A stretch of 64,000 bases of DNA, taken from Streptomyces tirandamycinicus (GTDB lineage Bacteria > Actinomycetota > Actinomycetes > Streptomycetales > Streptomycetaceae). The notes beneath the pieces were generated by a model. That model saw only the letters and a program-made list of their open reading frames with translations, made no database searches and was not told the origin of the DNA. The DNA lies in contig NZ_CP029188.1 of assembly GCF_003097515.1 (NCBI RefSeq), forward strand, positions 2,854,501 through 2,918,500, given 5' to 3'. The position numbers and the translations under genes are program-made. Shown here piece by piece: positions 40,487 to 49,387 of the stretch. The stretch's first letter is position 1. Every line of letters begins with the position of its first letter.

Positions 40487-41928
40487 CGCACTCCTTGCAG
40501 GGTCTTGGTCTCGCAGAACTCCTCCAGCCCCCAGCGGCCCAGTTCCCGGCCGAGTCCGGACTGCTTGTAGCCGCCGGTGGGGGCGTTGAGGTTGAAGGCG
40601 CCGCCGTTGATCTCGACCCGGCCGGTGCGCATCCGGCGGGCGAAGGCGGTCGCCCGGTCCGGGTCGGCCGACCAGACGGCTCCGGAGAGGCCGAAGTCGG
40701 AGTCGTTCGCCAGCCGCAGCGCCGTCTCCTCGTCCTCGTAGCGGAGCAGGCAGAGCACCGGGCCGAAGATCTCCTCGCGGACCACCCGCATCCCGGGTTC
40801 GGCGTCGGCGAGGACGGTCGGCCGGACCCAGTGGCCGCCGGCCAGTCCGGCGGGGATGCCGTCCGGGGCCTCGGGCCCGCCGACGACGACCCGGGCGCCC
40901 TCCTTGACGCCCAGCCGGATGTAGTCGGCGACGGTGTCGCGCTGGGCGGCCGAGGCGCAGGGGCCCAGGTGGGTGCCGGGCTGTGCGGGGTCGCCGACGG
41001 TGTACCGCCCGCCCGCCCGTACGGCGGCGGCCACCGCCTCGTCGTAGCGGGCCGCGGGGACGAGGAGCCGGGTGAGCGCGGTGCAGGTCTGCCCGGTGTT
41101 GGCGAAGGCGGCGGCGACCGTGGCCTCGACCGCCGCCGCGAGGTCGGCGTCGGGCAGGGCGACGGCGGCCGACTTGCCGCCCAGTTCCAGGGCCACCCGC
41201 TTGACGGTGCCCGCGGCGGTACGCATGACGTGCTGTCCCGCGCCGGTCGACCCGGTGAACGAGACCATGTCGACGCCCGGGTGGGCGGCCAGGGCCTCGC
41301 CGACGACGCGTCCGGTGCCGGAGACCACGCTGAGCAGCCCCGGGGGCAGTCCGGCGTCGTCGGCGCAGGCGGCGAACAGGAAGGCGTTGAGCGGGGCGAC
41401 GCCGCTGGGCTTGAGCACGACCGGGCAGCCGGCGGCGAGCGCCGGGCCCACCTTGGCCGCGATCTGGTAGAGGGGGTAGTTCCAGGGGGTGATGGCGGCG
41501 ACGACGCCCGCGGCCTCGCGGACGACGCGGGCCGGCGGCCCGTCCGGGATCGCCTCCTCGAAGGGGAAGGTGCGGGCCAGCGCCGCCTGGGCGCGCAGGA
41601 CGTCGACCGCGAGCCGCACCTGGACCCGCAGCGAGAAGTCGCGGGGTGCCCCCATCTCGGCGGTGACGGTGTGGGCGAGTTCCGTCTCGCGGGCGGTCAT
41701 CGCGTCGGCGAACCGGTCCAGTACCGCGGCGCGTTCGGCCGGGTCGGTGGCGGCCCAGCGATCGAACGCCGCGCGTGCCGTGCCGACCGCCGCGTCCACG
41801 TCGTCGGTCCCGGCGGCAGGGACCGAGCCGATGACCTCGCCGGTGGCCGGGTCGTCGACGGGGAGCCGGGCGGCGCGGTCGCTCCACCGGCCGCCGAGGT
41901 AGAGCGCGGGGTGGCGTGGGTCGCGCAT
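40483..41928 (-). CDS. NAD(P)-dependent aldehyde dehydrogenase
   Basis: 481-residue soluble enzyme that oxidises an aldehyde to the acid. It has 'AAITPWNYPLYQIAAKVGPAL', the cofactor region 'SFTGSTGAGQHVMRTAA', the catalytic Glu in 'VALELGGKSA', the catalytic Cys in 'NTGQTCTALTRLL' and 'EEIFGPVLCLLRY'. ATG 41928 overlaps the SDR stop (TGATG). Within this operon it could handle an aldehyde released by Rieske-type dealkylation or hydroxylation; inference. Confidence 0.9.
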   Translation of the reverse strand: MRDPRHPALYLGGRWSDRAARLPVDDPATGEVIGSVPAAGTDDVDAAVGTARAAFDRWAATDPAERAAVLDRFADAMTARETELAHTVTAEMGAPRDFSLRVQVRLAVDVLRAQAALARTFPFEEAIPDGPPARVVREAAGVVAAITPWNYPLYQIAAKVGPALAAGCPVVLKPSGVAPLNAFLFAACADDAGLPPGLLSVVSGTGRVVGEALAAHPGVDMVSFTGSTGAGQHVMRTAAGTVKRVALELGGKSAAVALPDADLAAAVEATVAAAFANTGQTCTALTRLLVPAARYDEAVAAAVRAGGRYTVGDPAQPGTHLGPCASAAQRDTVADYIRLGVKEGARVVVGGPEAPDGIPAGLAGGHWVRPTVLADAEPGMRVVREEIFGPVLCLLRYEDEETALRLANDSDFGLSGAVWSADPDRATAFARRMRTGRVEINGGAFNLNAPTGGYKQSGLGRELGRWGLEEFCETKTLQGVR

Positions 41929-42713
41929 CACCGGCCCCCCGTTCCCGCCTGCGCCGGCCGCGGGGTGTCCGCGCGTGCGTGCATGGACACGCCGAGGGAG
42001 CGGCCTCCGTCGACGGTCAGCACGGTGCCGGTGGTGTACGGGGCACCCAGCAGGTGGGCGGTGGCGTCGGCTATCTCGTCGGCCTCCGCGAAGCGGCCGA
42101 GCGGGATCATGTCCAGCATCCGCTGCCGGGCCTCGTCGTCGGAGAGGATGTTGGCGGTGGCGGACTCGGTCGGCACGAAGCCGGGGGCGAGGGCGTTGAC
42201 CCGGATGCCGTACGGTCCCCATTCGCGGGCGACCGACTTGGTGAAGGCCAGCATGCCGCCCTTGGCCGCCGCGGAGTGGGCGACGCCGGGGGCGCCGGTC
42301 CAGGCGTAGGTGGCGACGATGTTGACGATCGCGCCGGGCCTGCCCTCCTTGATCAGCCGGCGGGCCAGGGCCTGGGAGGCGTGGAAGCAGCCGTAGAGGG
42401 AGATCTCCACCACGGCCTTGAAGCCGCCGGGCGACAGGTCGACGGTGGGGCAGGCGAAGTTGCCTGCCGCGTTGTTGACCAGGCCGTCGACCGCGGGCAG
42501 TTCCTCGAACAGCGCGGTGACCGCGTCGGGGTCGCGGACGTCCAGTGCGGCCGTGCGGACGACGGTGTGCTCGGCGCGCAGCGACTCGGCCGCGGCCGCG
42601 AGGCGCTCGGGGTCGCGGGCGGCCAGGACGACCTCGTGCCCGTCCCGGCCGAGGCGGCGGGCGATGGCGAGTCCGATGCCGGCGCTTCCGCCGGTGACCA
42701 CGTACGTACTCAC
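41928..42713 (-). CDS. Short-chain dehydrogenase/reductase (2,4-dienoyl-CoA-reductase-like)
   Basis: 261 residues. The cofactor motif is 'VVTGGSAGIGLAIARRLG'; 'GLVNNAAGNFACPTVDLSP' resembles the dienoyl-CoA reductase branch; 'SAAAKGGMLAFTKSVA' replaces the usual YxxxK tyrosine, as in that branch. The C-terminal 'TGTVLTVDGGRSLG' is intact. GTG 42713 overlaps the preceding stop (GTGA). A role in reducing an unsaturated acyl-CoA fits the acyl-CoA dehydrogenases next to it. Confidence 0.85.
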   Translation of the reverse strand: MSTYVVTGGSAGIGLAIARRLGRDGHEVVLAARDPERLAAAAESLRAEHTVVRTAALDVRDPDAVTALFEELPAVDGLVNNAAGNFACPTVDLSPGGFKAVVEISLYGCFHASQALARRLIKEGRPGAIVNIVATYAWTGAPGVAHSAAAKGGMLAFTKSVAREWGPYGIRVNALAPGFVPTESATANILSDDEARQRMLDMIPLGRFAEADEIADATAHLLGAPYTTGTVLTVDGGRSLGVSMHARADTPRPAQAGTGGR

Positions 42714-43516
42714 GTCAGTGCTCCTTCGAGCCAGGCGTCGTTCCAGGCGGCGAGCACACGGGCGCGCCGGGAGTAGCGGTGCAGGGGGAACTCCAGGGTG
42801 AATCCGATGGCGCCGACCACCTGGTGGCACTGGGCGACGACGGTCTCCGCGGCCTGGCCCGCGTGGGCGAGGGCGGCGGGTCCGCAGTCCTCGCGGGTGA
42901 CGAGGCGGCGCAGCCCCTCGACCGCGGTGGCGGCGTCGGCGAGGCGGAACTGGACGCCCTCCAGGCCGGACAGGGTGGTGCCGAAGGCGGCGCGCTGCTT
43001 GACGTGGTCGACCGCGAGGTCCAGCGCGCCGCTGGCGAGCCCGGCCAGGTATCCGGTCTGGGCGCGCAGCCAGGCGGACTCGGCGTCGGGGTGCACGGCG
43101 GCACCCGTCGGCTCGGTCTGCACGGCGTGGACGGCGAGGCAGTCGCCGTAGGGGACCGGCTGGGCGCCGAGCACCCGGTGCTCGCGCGGCCCCTCCGGGG
43201 TCCGTGCGATGACCCGCTCGCCCGGGTAGCGGGCGAGGCCCTGGTGCAGCGGGGACCCGCCGAGGAGCCGGTCCACCTCGCTCAGCGGGGCCAGGCCGCG
43301 GCCGAGTTCGACGGCCGCCGGGCCGATGAAGGCGGAGGCGTCGGGGTCTTCGAGCAGTTCGGCCCAGCCGACGGAGGCCAGGGCGGCGTCGAGGGCGGGG
43401 GTGCGGTCGTCCGACGGGCTGCCGGGGCGCCAGACGTCCGGCACGGGGTGGTCGGCGATGACCTGCCGGAGGGTGACGGCGAAGGCGTCGGCCTCCTTCG
43501 TGAGCGTGGTGGTCAT
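42710..43516 (-). CDS. Small acyl-CoA dehydrogenase subunit
   Basis: 268 residues, clearly shorter than the usual 370-400. It keeps the C-terminal helical domain ('AVDHVKQRAAFGTTLSGLEGVQFRLAD'-type region and 'VVGAIGFTLEFPLHRYSRR') but has a reduced N-terminal and middle part. Short members like this pair with a full-length partner in the alpha2-beta2 dehydrogenases known from mycobacterial steroid side-chain degradation. The full-length partner is probably the product of 44946-46058. Its start overlaps the CoA transferase stop. Confidence 0.83.
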   Translation of the reverse strand: MTTTLTKEADAFAVTLRQVIADHPVPDVWRPGSPSDDRTPALDAALASVGWAELLEDPDASAFIGPAAVELGRGLAPLSEVDRLLGGSPLHQGLARYPGERVIARTPEGPREHRVLGAQPVPYGDCLAVHAVQTEPTGAAVHPDAESAWLRAQTGYLAGLASGALDLAVDHVKQRAAFGTTLSGLEGVQFRLADAATAVEGLRRLVTREDCGPAALAHAGQAAETVVAQCHQVVGAIGFTLEFPLHRYSRRARVLAAWNDAWLEGALT

Positions 43517-44955
43517 GCCCCGTTCCTTTCTGCGGTGTGGCGGAGTTGGCGGACTCCGGGGGCCGGGGAGTGCCCGGCGCGGGTGGAGGTCGCGGGCGTA
43601 CCGGGGGACGCGGCGGGCGCGGAGGGCGCGGGCGTACCGGGGGACGCGGCGGGCGCGGGCGTACCGGGGGACGCGGTCGGCCCCGGTGTGCCGGTCGGCC
43701 CCGGCGTCCCGCTGGGTTCCCCGGTGGGACGGTCGGTGGGTTCGCCGGTGGGCTGCCCGTGGAGTTCGCCGAGGAGTTCGGCCGAGTGCTCCCCGAGGCG
43801 AGGGGCGGGCCGGGCCGCGGGAGCGGCGGTTCCGTCGATCTTGAAGACGTTGCCGAGCAGCTGCACCGGGCCGACCCCGGGCTGCCGCACGGTCTGCACC
43901 AGACCGTTGACGGTCACCTGGCGGTCGTCGAAGAGCCGGCCGAGGAGGCGTACGTCGCCCGAGGGGATGTCGTGCTTGGCGAGCACGGACAGCCAGTGGT
44001 CCAGCGGCCGGGTGGCGAAGACCGCGGCGAAGCGGTCGACCAGCGCCGCCCGGGCCGCGCGTTCGGCCTCGTCCGCCGGCGCCGCCTGTGGGTCGGCGAC
44101 CCAGGGGTCGTCCAGTCCCAGGATCCCGAGCAGCCGGCGGCGCTGGGCGGTGTTGAGGCAGGCGAGCGCGAGGAAGGAGTCGGCGGTGCGGTAGCAGCGG
44201 TAGTACGGCTCCAGCCGGTCGGCGCCCGCGGTGGTCCGGGCCGTGCGGTCGAGTTCGGCCGCGGTCAGCGGGCCGCTGTCCGCGGCCTCCCCCGAGTCGC
44301 CGATCCGGACGAAGCGCTGGACCTGGACCGCCAGGGCGGCGCCGAGGAGGGAGACCTCCACTCCCGGTGCCTGCCGCCCGCGCTCCCGCCCGGCCACTCC
44401 GGCCAGCACGCTGATGCAGGTGAGCAGCCCGGCGGTCAGATCGGCCATGGCGATCCCCCCGGACCGCCGGGGTACGGCGTCCTCGGGGCGGGCGTCGGCC
44501 ATCAGGAGTCCGGACAGCGCCTGGGCGATGATGTCGTAGCCGAGCCGGCCGGCGTCGGGGCCCTCGGTGCCGAAGGCGGTGACGCAGTTCCAGACCGCCC
44601 GGGGGTTGGCGGCGCGTACGCTCTCGCGGTCGAGGCCGAAGCGGGCGGCCCGCTCGGGCGGCATGTTGTGCACGACCGCGTCCGCTCCGGCGATGAGCCG
44701 TGCGGACGCCGCCCGGCCCTCCTCCGTCTTCAGGTCCAGGGTGACGGAGCGCTTGCCCCGGTTGAGCGCGTAGAACCAGGTGCTCTCGCCGGGGGCGTGC
44801 GGGTTGTAGTGGCGCCAGGCGTCGCCCGTGGGGGGCTCCACCTTGACGACGTCGGCGCCGAGGTCGCCGAGCAGCATGGTGGCGAAGGGGCCGGCCACGT
44901 ACTGGGCGTAGTCGAGGACGCGGACGCCTGCGAGGGGGCGTTCGGCTAGGCGCAT
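43513..44955 (-). CDS. Class III CoA transferase (CaiB/BaiF family) with repetitive tail
   Basis: 480 residues. It transfers CoA between acyl-CoA and a free acid. The family pattern is 'LAGVRVLDYAQYVAGPFATM' at the start and 'GADVVKVEPPTGDAWR', with the catalytic Asp probably in 'GIAMADLTAGLL' near residue 170, as expected for CaiB-like enzymes. After about residue 395 a tail of some 85 residues made of Pro/Thr/Gly/Ser repeats ('GEPTDRPTGEPSGTPG', 'ASPGTPAP') follows, absent from most family members. It overlaps genes on both sides. Confidence 0.88.
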   Translation of the reverse strand: MRLAERPLAGVRVLDYAQYVAGPFATMLLGDLGADVVKVEPPTGDAWRHYNPHAPGESTWFYALNRGKRSVTLDLKTEEGRAASARLIAGADAVVHNMPPERAARFGLDRESVRAANPRAVWNCVTAFGTEGPDAGRLGYDIIAQALSGLLMADARPEDAVPRRSGGIAMADLTAGLLTCISVLAGVAGRERGRQAPGVEVSLLGAALAVQVQRFVRIGDSGEAADSGPLTAAELDRTARTTAGADRLEPYYRCYRTADSFLALACLNTAQRRRLLGILGLDDPWVADPQAAPADEAERAARAALVDRFAAVFATRPLDHWLSVLAKHDIPSGDVRLLGRLFDDRQVTVNGLVQTVRQPGVGPVQLLGNVFKIDGTAAPAARPAPRLGEHSAELLGELHGQPTGEPTDRPTGEPSGTPGPTGTPGPTASPGTPAPAASPGTPAPSAPAASPGTPATSTRAGHSPAPGVRQLRHTAERNGA

Positions 44956-46058
44956 GCCAGCCCCCTGCGGGCGATGACGCGGCGCTGGATGTCGGAGGCG
45001 CCGCCGGCGATGGTGGTGGCGACCGTGGCCCGGTGGAAGGCAGCGATACGGCCGTCCGCGACGGCGTCCGGTCCGTCCTCGACGAACACGTGCGGGCCGA
45101 GCAGGTCCGCCGCGCTGTGCGCGATGCCCTGCAGCAGGTAGGCGATGGAGAGCTTGGCCATGGAGGAGGCCGCGCTGGCGTCCTCGCCGTCGGCGAGCAG
45201 GAGGGTGGCCCGGGAGCCGATTTCGGCGGCGGCGTCCGTCCGGCCGCGCAGCCGGAGCAGTTCCAGGCGCTGGGCGGGGGTTTCGGCGTACGGCTCGAGG
45301 TCGTCCAGTACGCGGCGGGCGATGCCGACCTTCTCGCTGGTGACGCGCTCGTAGTCGAGGGTGCCCATCAGCACCCGCCAGCCTCCGTGGAGCTCGCCGA
45401 TGAGGTTCTCCTCGGGTATCTCGACGTCGTCGAGGACGAGTTCGCCGAGCGTGCCGCCGCCGAGGGTGTCATGGGTGATGACCTCGATGCCGGGGGTGTC
45501 CATGGGGCACACCAGGACGGAGACGCCCTTGTGGCGGGGGAGGTCGGGGTCGGTGCGCACCGCGAGGTAGCACCAGTCGGCGTACTCGGCGCTGGAGGTC
45601 CAGATCTTGCGGCCGGAGACGACGAACCTGCCGTCCCTCCTGACGGCCCGGGTGCGCAGGGAGGCGAGGTCGGACCCCGCCTCCGGCTCCGAGAAGCCCT
45701 GGCAGAAGCGCAGTTCGCCCCGGGCGACCTGGGTGAGCAGCCGCTCGGCCAGCGCGGGCGGGGCGAACCGGCGCAGGGCGTTGCCGATGGTCTTGACCGA
45801 CAGCAGATAGCTGGACAGCGGCAGCCAGTGGTAGCCGAACGCCTCCTCCACGGCGTCGGTGTCCAGCGGGTGCAGGCCGCGCCCGCCGAACTCGGCCGAC
45901 CAGTGCAGGCCGATGAATCCGGCCCGGCCGTACTCCTCGTAGGCGCGCCGGGAGTCGGCGTCGGACGGCATGCCCTGGAAGCGGTTGTGGGCCTCGTGCT
46001 GCAGCTCCCCCGCGAGGCGGGAGGCGAAGGCGTGCGCCTGGGCGGCGATCCCTTCCAT
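44946..46058 (-). CDS. Acyl-CoA dehydrogenase, full-length subunit
   Basis: 370-residue FAD enzyme introducing a 2,3 double bond into an acyl-CoA and passing electrons to ETF. Landmarks are 'CQGFSEPEAGSDLASLRTRA', 'VSGRKIWTSSAEYADWCYLA', 'LGGGTLGELVLDDVEIPEEN' and the C-terminal 'TIAGGASDIQRRVIARRGL'. It is the first gene of a nine-gene operon. A near-palindromic operator stands 18 bp before its ATG. With the small dehydrogenase it may form a heterotetramer. Confidence 0.9.
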   Translation of the reverse strand: MEGIAAQAHAFASRLAGELQHEAHNRFQGMPSDADSRRAYEEYGRAGFIGLHWSAEFGGRGLHPLDTDAVEEAFGYHWLPLSSYLLSVKTIGNALRRFAPPALAERLLTQVARGELRFCQGFSEPEAGSDLASLRTRAVRRDGRFVVSGRKIWTSSAEYADWCYLAVRTDPDLPRHKGVSVLVCPMDTPGIEVITHDTLGGGTLGELVLDDVEIPEENLIGELHGGWRVLMGTLDYERVTSEKVGIARRVLDDLEPYAETPAQRLELLRLRGRTDAAAEIGSRATLLLADGEDASAASSMAKLSIAYLLQGIAHSAADLLGPHVFVEDGPDAVADGRIAAFHRATVATTIAGGASDIQRRVIARRGLACA

Positions 46059-46072
46059 GGGAATCCTCCTCC

Positions 46073-46097
46073 ATAACTTCCATTAAATGAAAGTTAT
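46073..46097. promoter_or_regulatory. Operator of catabolic operon
   Basis: ATAACTTCCATT-a-AATGAAAGTTAT is a 25-bp palindrome with one mismatched pair, in a strikingly A/T-rich patch just upstream of the acyl-CoA dehydrogenase. Its inner part ACTTCC-N7-GAAAGT recurs upstream of the ABC transporter operon at 52006. Confidence 0.75.
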
Positions 46098-46146
46098 TTC
46101 ATTGTGTGGAACCAGGTTAGGGATCCCGGCTCGCGGGGGTCAAGGC

Positions 46147-47190
46147 TCAGAGCGCGGCAGTTCCCGTCGACTTCTCCGCGGACCGCCCCGTGGGCGTGCC
46201 CGCGGACTGCCCCGTGGGCGTCCCCGTGGGCGTGCCCGCGGACTGCCCCGTGGGCGTCCCCGTGGGCGTGCCCGCGGACCGCCCCGTCGGCGTCCCCGTG
46301 GGCGTGCCCGCGGACCGCCCCGTCGGCGTCCCCGCGGGCTTCCCCACCGGCCGCTCCGCCGGGGAGGCGCTGGGCGCCGGAACGGGCCCGTCCGCCGCCG
46401 AACCGCCGCTCCGGCCCGCGTCCAGCAGCGCCCGGCCCGGCATGGCGTCGAGGAGCGCCCGGGTGTACGGGTCCCGCGGTTCACCGATGACCCGGCGGGC
46501 CGATCCGTGCTCCCTGACCCGGCCGTCCCGGACGACGACGACCTCGTCCGCGATCCGCCGCACCACGTTGAGGTCGTGGGTGATGAACAGATAGCTGACC
46601 TGGAGCGAGTCCTGCAGGTCCTGGAGCAGGTTGAGGATCTGGGCCTGCACCGACACGTCCAGCGCCGAGGTCGGCTCGTCGCAGATCACCAGGTCGGGGC
46701 GGGCCGCCAGCGCTCGGGCCACACACAGCCGCTGCCGCTGACCGCCGGAGAACTCCCCCGGGTAGCCGTCCGGGGAGACGCCCCCCATGCCCACCGCGTC
46801 CAGCAGCTCGAGGACCCGCTCCCGGCCGCCCTCACGCCACAGGCCGTGGGCGCGCAGCGGCTCGCCGACGATCTGCTCGACGGTGAAGCGCGGGTCCAGT
46901 GAGGCGTAGGGGTCCTGGAAGACGAACCCGATCCCGCGGCGGGCCTCGCGCAGCCTCCGGCCGCGGCGGGGCAGCGGCTTCCCACCGACCAGCACCATGC
47001 CGCTGTCGGGCCGTTCCAGCCCCGCGACGATCCGGGCCAGTGTGCTCTTGCCGCTGCCGGACTCGCCCACCACCCCGACGGTGCTGCCGGACGCGACGGT
47101 GAGGCTGACCTCGTGCAGTGCCTGATGGGTGCCGAAGCGTTTGCTGACGGCGTCCAACTCGACGATCGGGGTACGGACCTGAGTGGACAT
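46147..47190 (-). CDS. Peptide/opine ABC transporter ATPase (DppF-like) with repetitive tail
   Basis: 347 residues. Walker A 'GESGSGKSTLARI', 'GFVFQDPYASLDPRF' (Q-loop typical of the oligopeptide family), signature 'FSGGQRQRLCVARAL', Walker B 'LVICDEPTSALD' and 'FITHDLNVVRRIAD' are all present. The last 70 residues consist of 12-residue repeats (GTPTGTPTGQSA / GTPTGRSA) encoded by a 36-bp DNA repeat at about 46180-46340. This unit is absent from normal DppF proteins. ATG 47190 overlaps the DppD-like stop. Confidence 0.87.
   Translation of the reverse strand: MSTQVRTPIVELDAVSKRFGTHQALHEVSLTVASGSTVGVVGESGSGKSTLARIVAGLERPDSGMVLVGGKPLPRRGRRLREARRGIGFVFQDPYASLDPRFTVEQIVGEPLRAHGLWREGGRERVLELLDAVGMGGVSPDGYPGEFSGGQRQRLCVARALAARPDLVICDEPTSALDVSVQAQILNLLQDLQDSLQVSYLFITHDLNVVRRIADEVVVVRDGRVREHGSARRVIGEPRDPYTRALLDAMPGRALLDAGRSGGSAADGPVPAPSASPAERPVGKPAGTPTGRSAGTPTGTPTGRSAGTPTGTPTGQSAGTPTGTPTGQSAGTPTGRSAEKSTGTAAL
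46175..46340. repeat. 36-bp tandem repeat inside DppF-like gene
   Basis: Units built of GTGGGCGTGCCCGCGGACTG and GCCCCGTGGGCGTCCCC are repeated four to five times, with some units having CCGCCCCGTC instead. It is in frame and so lengthens the protein tail without breaking it. Confidence 0.8.
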
Positions 47191-48314
47191 CAGTGGGCCT
47201 CCCAGCAGGCGAGAAGGTGGGACGGCGAGCCGTCGGGCACCGGGTCGCCCGCGGCGGCGCGCACCGGGGGTGCCTCGGTGCGGCACCTGTCGGCCGCCTG
47301 GGGACAGCGCGGCTCGAAGGGGCAGCCGGGGCCCCCGGAACGGTCGGATCGGGCGCCGGGGATGGAGACGTACCGGGTGTGGGGCGCGCCCGCGTAGGCG
47401 TCGCGGTAGGTGTCGACGAGTGCGCGCGTGTAGGGGTGGCGCGCGTCGGCGAACAGCTCCGCCGCGGAGGCGTGTTCCACCAGCCTCCCGCCGTAGAGCA
47501 CGGCCACGGTGTCGGCGATCTCCGCGGTGACCGACAGGTCGTGGGTGATCCAGACGACCGTGATGCCGAACTCCCGCCGCAGTTCGGCGACCAGGGCCAG
47601 CACCTCGGCCTGGACCGTCACGTCGAGCGCGGTGGTGGGTTCGTCCGCGATGAGCAACTGCGGCCGGTGCGCCAGGGCGATGGCGATCATCACACGCTGC
47701 CGCATCCCGCCGGACAGCTCGTGCGGGTAGCGGCCGGCGGTCCGCTCGGGGTCGCGGATGCCGACGCGGCCCAGCATCTCCACGGCCCGTGCCCGGGCGT
47801 CCCGGCGGCCGAGGCCCTCGGCGATCCGGAACACCTCGGCGATCTGCCGGCCCGCCGTCATCACCGGGTTCAGCGCGGCGAGCGCGTCCTGCGGCAGATA
47901 GGCAACCCGGCGGCCGCGCGCCCTGCGCAGCTCCGCGCCGCCGAGCGCGGCCATGTCGACGTCGCCGACGTGGACCGAGCCGCCGGTGACGCGTGCGCCC
48001 GGCGGCAGCAGCCGGGACGCGGCGTGGGCCAGGGTGGACTTGCCCGAGCCGGACTCGCCCACCAGGGCGAGGACGCCGCCCGCGGGGACTTCGAGGCTGA
48101 CGCCGTGCAGCGCGGTCCGCTCGCCGTAGGCGACGGTGAGGTTCTCCACCCGCACCCCTACTCCGAGCCGCGTCGGGCCGCTCCCCGGGGGCTCGTTCAC
48201 GCCGAGCCGGGCCGGGCCGGACCCCGCGGGCTCGTTCACATCGAGCCGGGCCGGACCGGCCGCCACGGGCTGGTCCACGAGCGGGGCCGGGCCGGTCTCT
48301 GCGGGCTGGTTCAT
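47190..48314 (-). CDS. Peptide/opine ABC transporter ATPase (DppD-like)
   Basis: 374 residues. After an N-terminal leader of about 50 residues containing three copies of 'NEPAGSGPARLG'-like text come Walker A 'GESGSGKSTLAHAA', 'YLPQDALAALNPV', signature 'LSGGMRQRVMIAIAL', Walker B 'LLIADEPTTALD' and 'WITHDLSV'. The family's C-terminal oligopeptide-binding extension with cysteines ('GCPFEPRCPQAADRCRTEAP') is present and may hold an iron-sulphur cluster. It overlaps both neighbours. Confidence 0.88.
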   Translation of the reverse strand: MNQPAETGPAPLVDQPVAAGPARLDVNEPAGSGPARLGVNEPPGSGPTRLGVGVRVENLTVAYGERTALHGVSLEVPAGGVLALVGESGSGKSTLAHAASRLLPPGARVTGGSVHVGDVDMAALGGAELRRARGRRVAYLPQDALAALNPVMTAGRQIAEVFRIAEGLGRRDARARAVEMLGRVGIRDPERTAGRYPHELSGGMRQRVMIAIALAHRPQLLIADEPTTALDVTVQAEVLALVAELRREFGITVVWITHDLSVTAEIADTVAVLYGGRLVEHASAAELFADARHPYTRALVDTYRDAYAGAPHTRYVSIPGARSDRSGGPGCPFEPRCPQAADRCRTEAPPVRAAAGDPVPDGSPSHLLACWEAH

Positions 48315-49387
48315 GTCGTCAGCTCCTGACGGGATCGGGGGTCGACGACCGAGCGCAGCGTGTCGGCGAGCAGATTGCCGAGGACGACGAGGACCGCCGC
48401 GACGACCACCGTTCCCATCAGCACCGGCCGGTCCTGGTCGGCGAACGCCGTGACCTGCAGCCGCCCGATGCCGGGCCAGCCGAAGATGGTCTCCACGAAG
48501 ACGACGTTGGACACGAAGATCGCGACGTCCATGCCGGCCATGGTGAGCACCGGCGACAGCGTGCAGCGCAGCACGTGCCGGCGCAGCACGGCGGGCCGCG
48601 ACAGCCCCTTGGCGACGGCGGTGCGCACATGGGGGGAGGCCAGCGTCGCGGCCATCCCGTCGCGCACCACGCTCGCGTAGTACGGCACTCCCGTCAGCCC
48701 CAGCACGATCGCCGGCAGCACCAGGTGGGCGGCGTCCGCCCCGTTGCTCACCGGGGCGATGCCGAGCCCGTACCCGAAGGCCAGCAGGAACAGGTAGCCC
48801 AGGGCGAAGGCGGGGACCGCCAGCAGCGCGATGTTGGTCATCAGCACGGGCAGCAGGCGCCGTCCGCGCAGCGCCTCCCAGGTACCGAGGGCGGCGCCGA
48901 GCAGGATCTCCACGAACAGCGCGGCGGCGCACAGCAGCAGGGTCGAGGGGAGCCGGTCGCCGATGAGCGTGGCGACGGAGGTGCCCCGCTGGTAGGACTC
49001 GCCGAGGTCACCGGTGAACACCCCCTTGACGTACTCCCAGTACTGCTCCCACAGGGGCGCGGTCAGGTGCAGCTGCTCCCGGATGCGCTCCAGCAGCTCG
49101 GGCGTGGCGCGGGGGCCGGCGATACCGCGGGCGGGGTCGCCGGGCACGACGTACAGCAGGGCGAAGGTGGCGGTGACGACGACCGCGATGGTCACCGCGC
49201 CGAGCAGCAGCCGCAGCCCCACCTGGCGCGCCGTCCCCCACCAGGCCGCTCCGGAGCGCCCTGACTTGGGGGACACCGTCGCCGGGGACGCGGTGGCCGG
49301 GGGGACGGCCTTGGGGGACACGGCCTCGGATGCCTCCCCGGGCGGCGGCGCGGACTCGGGGTGTCCGGTCTTCAGATGTTCAGCCAT
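48311..49387 (-). CDS. Peptide/opine ABC transporter permease (DppB-like)
   Basis: 358-residue membrane protein. A cytoplasmic Pro/Ala/Ser leader is followed by TM1 ('LLLGAVTIAVVVTATFALLY'), the 'VPGDPARGIAG' motif typical of DppB, the periplasmic loop 'QLHLTAPLWEQYWEYVKGVF' with 'GDLGESYQRGTSV', and five further helices with the EAA-type loop around 'YYASVVRDGMAATLASPHVR'. It overlaps DppC by 16 bp and DppD by 4 bp. Confidence 0.88.
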   Translation of the reverse strand: MAEHLKTGHPESAPPPGEASEAVSPKAVPPATASPATVSPKSGRSGAAWWGTARQVGLRLLLGAVTIAVVVTATFALLYVVPGDPARGIAGPRATPELLERIREQLHLTAPLWEQYWEYVKGVFTGDLGESYQRGTSVATLIGDRLPSTLLLCAAALFVEILLGAALGTWEALRGRRLLPVLMTNIALLAVPAFALGYLFLLAFGYGLGIAPVSNGADAAHLVLPAIVLGLTGVPYYASVVRDGMAATLASPHVRTAVAKGLSRPAVLRRHVLRCTLSPVLTMAGMDVAIFVSNVVFVETIFGWPGIGRLQVTAFADQDRPVLMGTVVVAAVLVVLGNLLADTLRSVVDPRSRQELTT

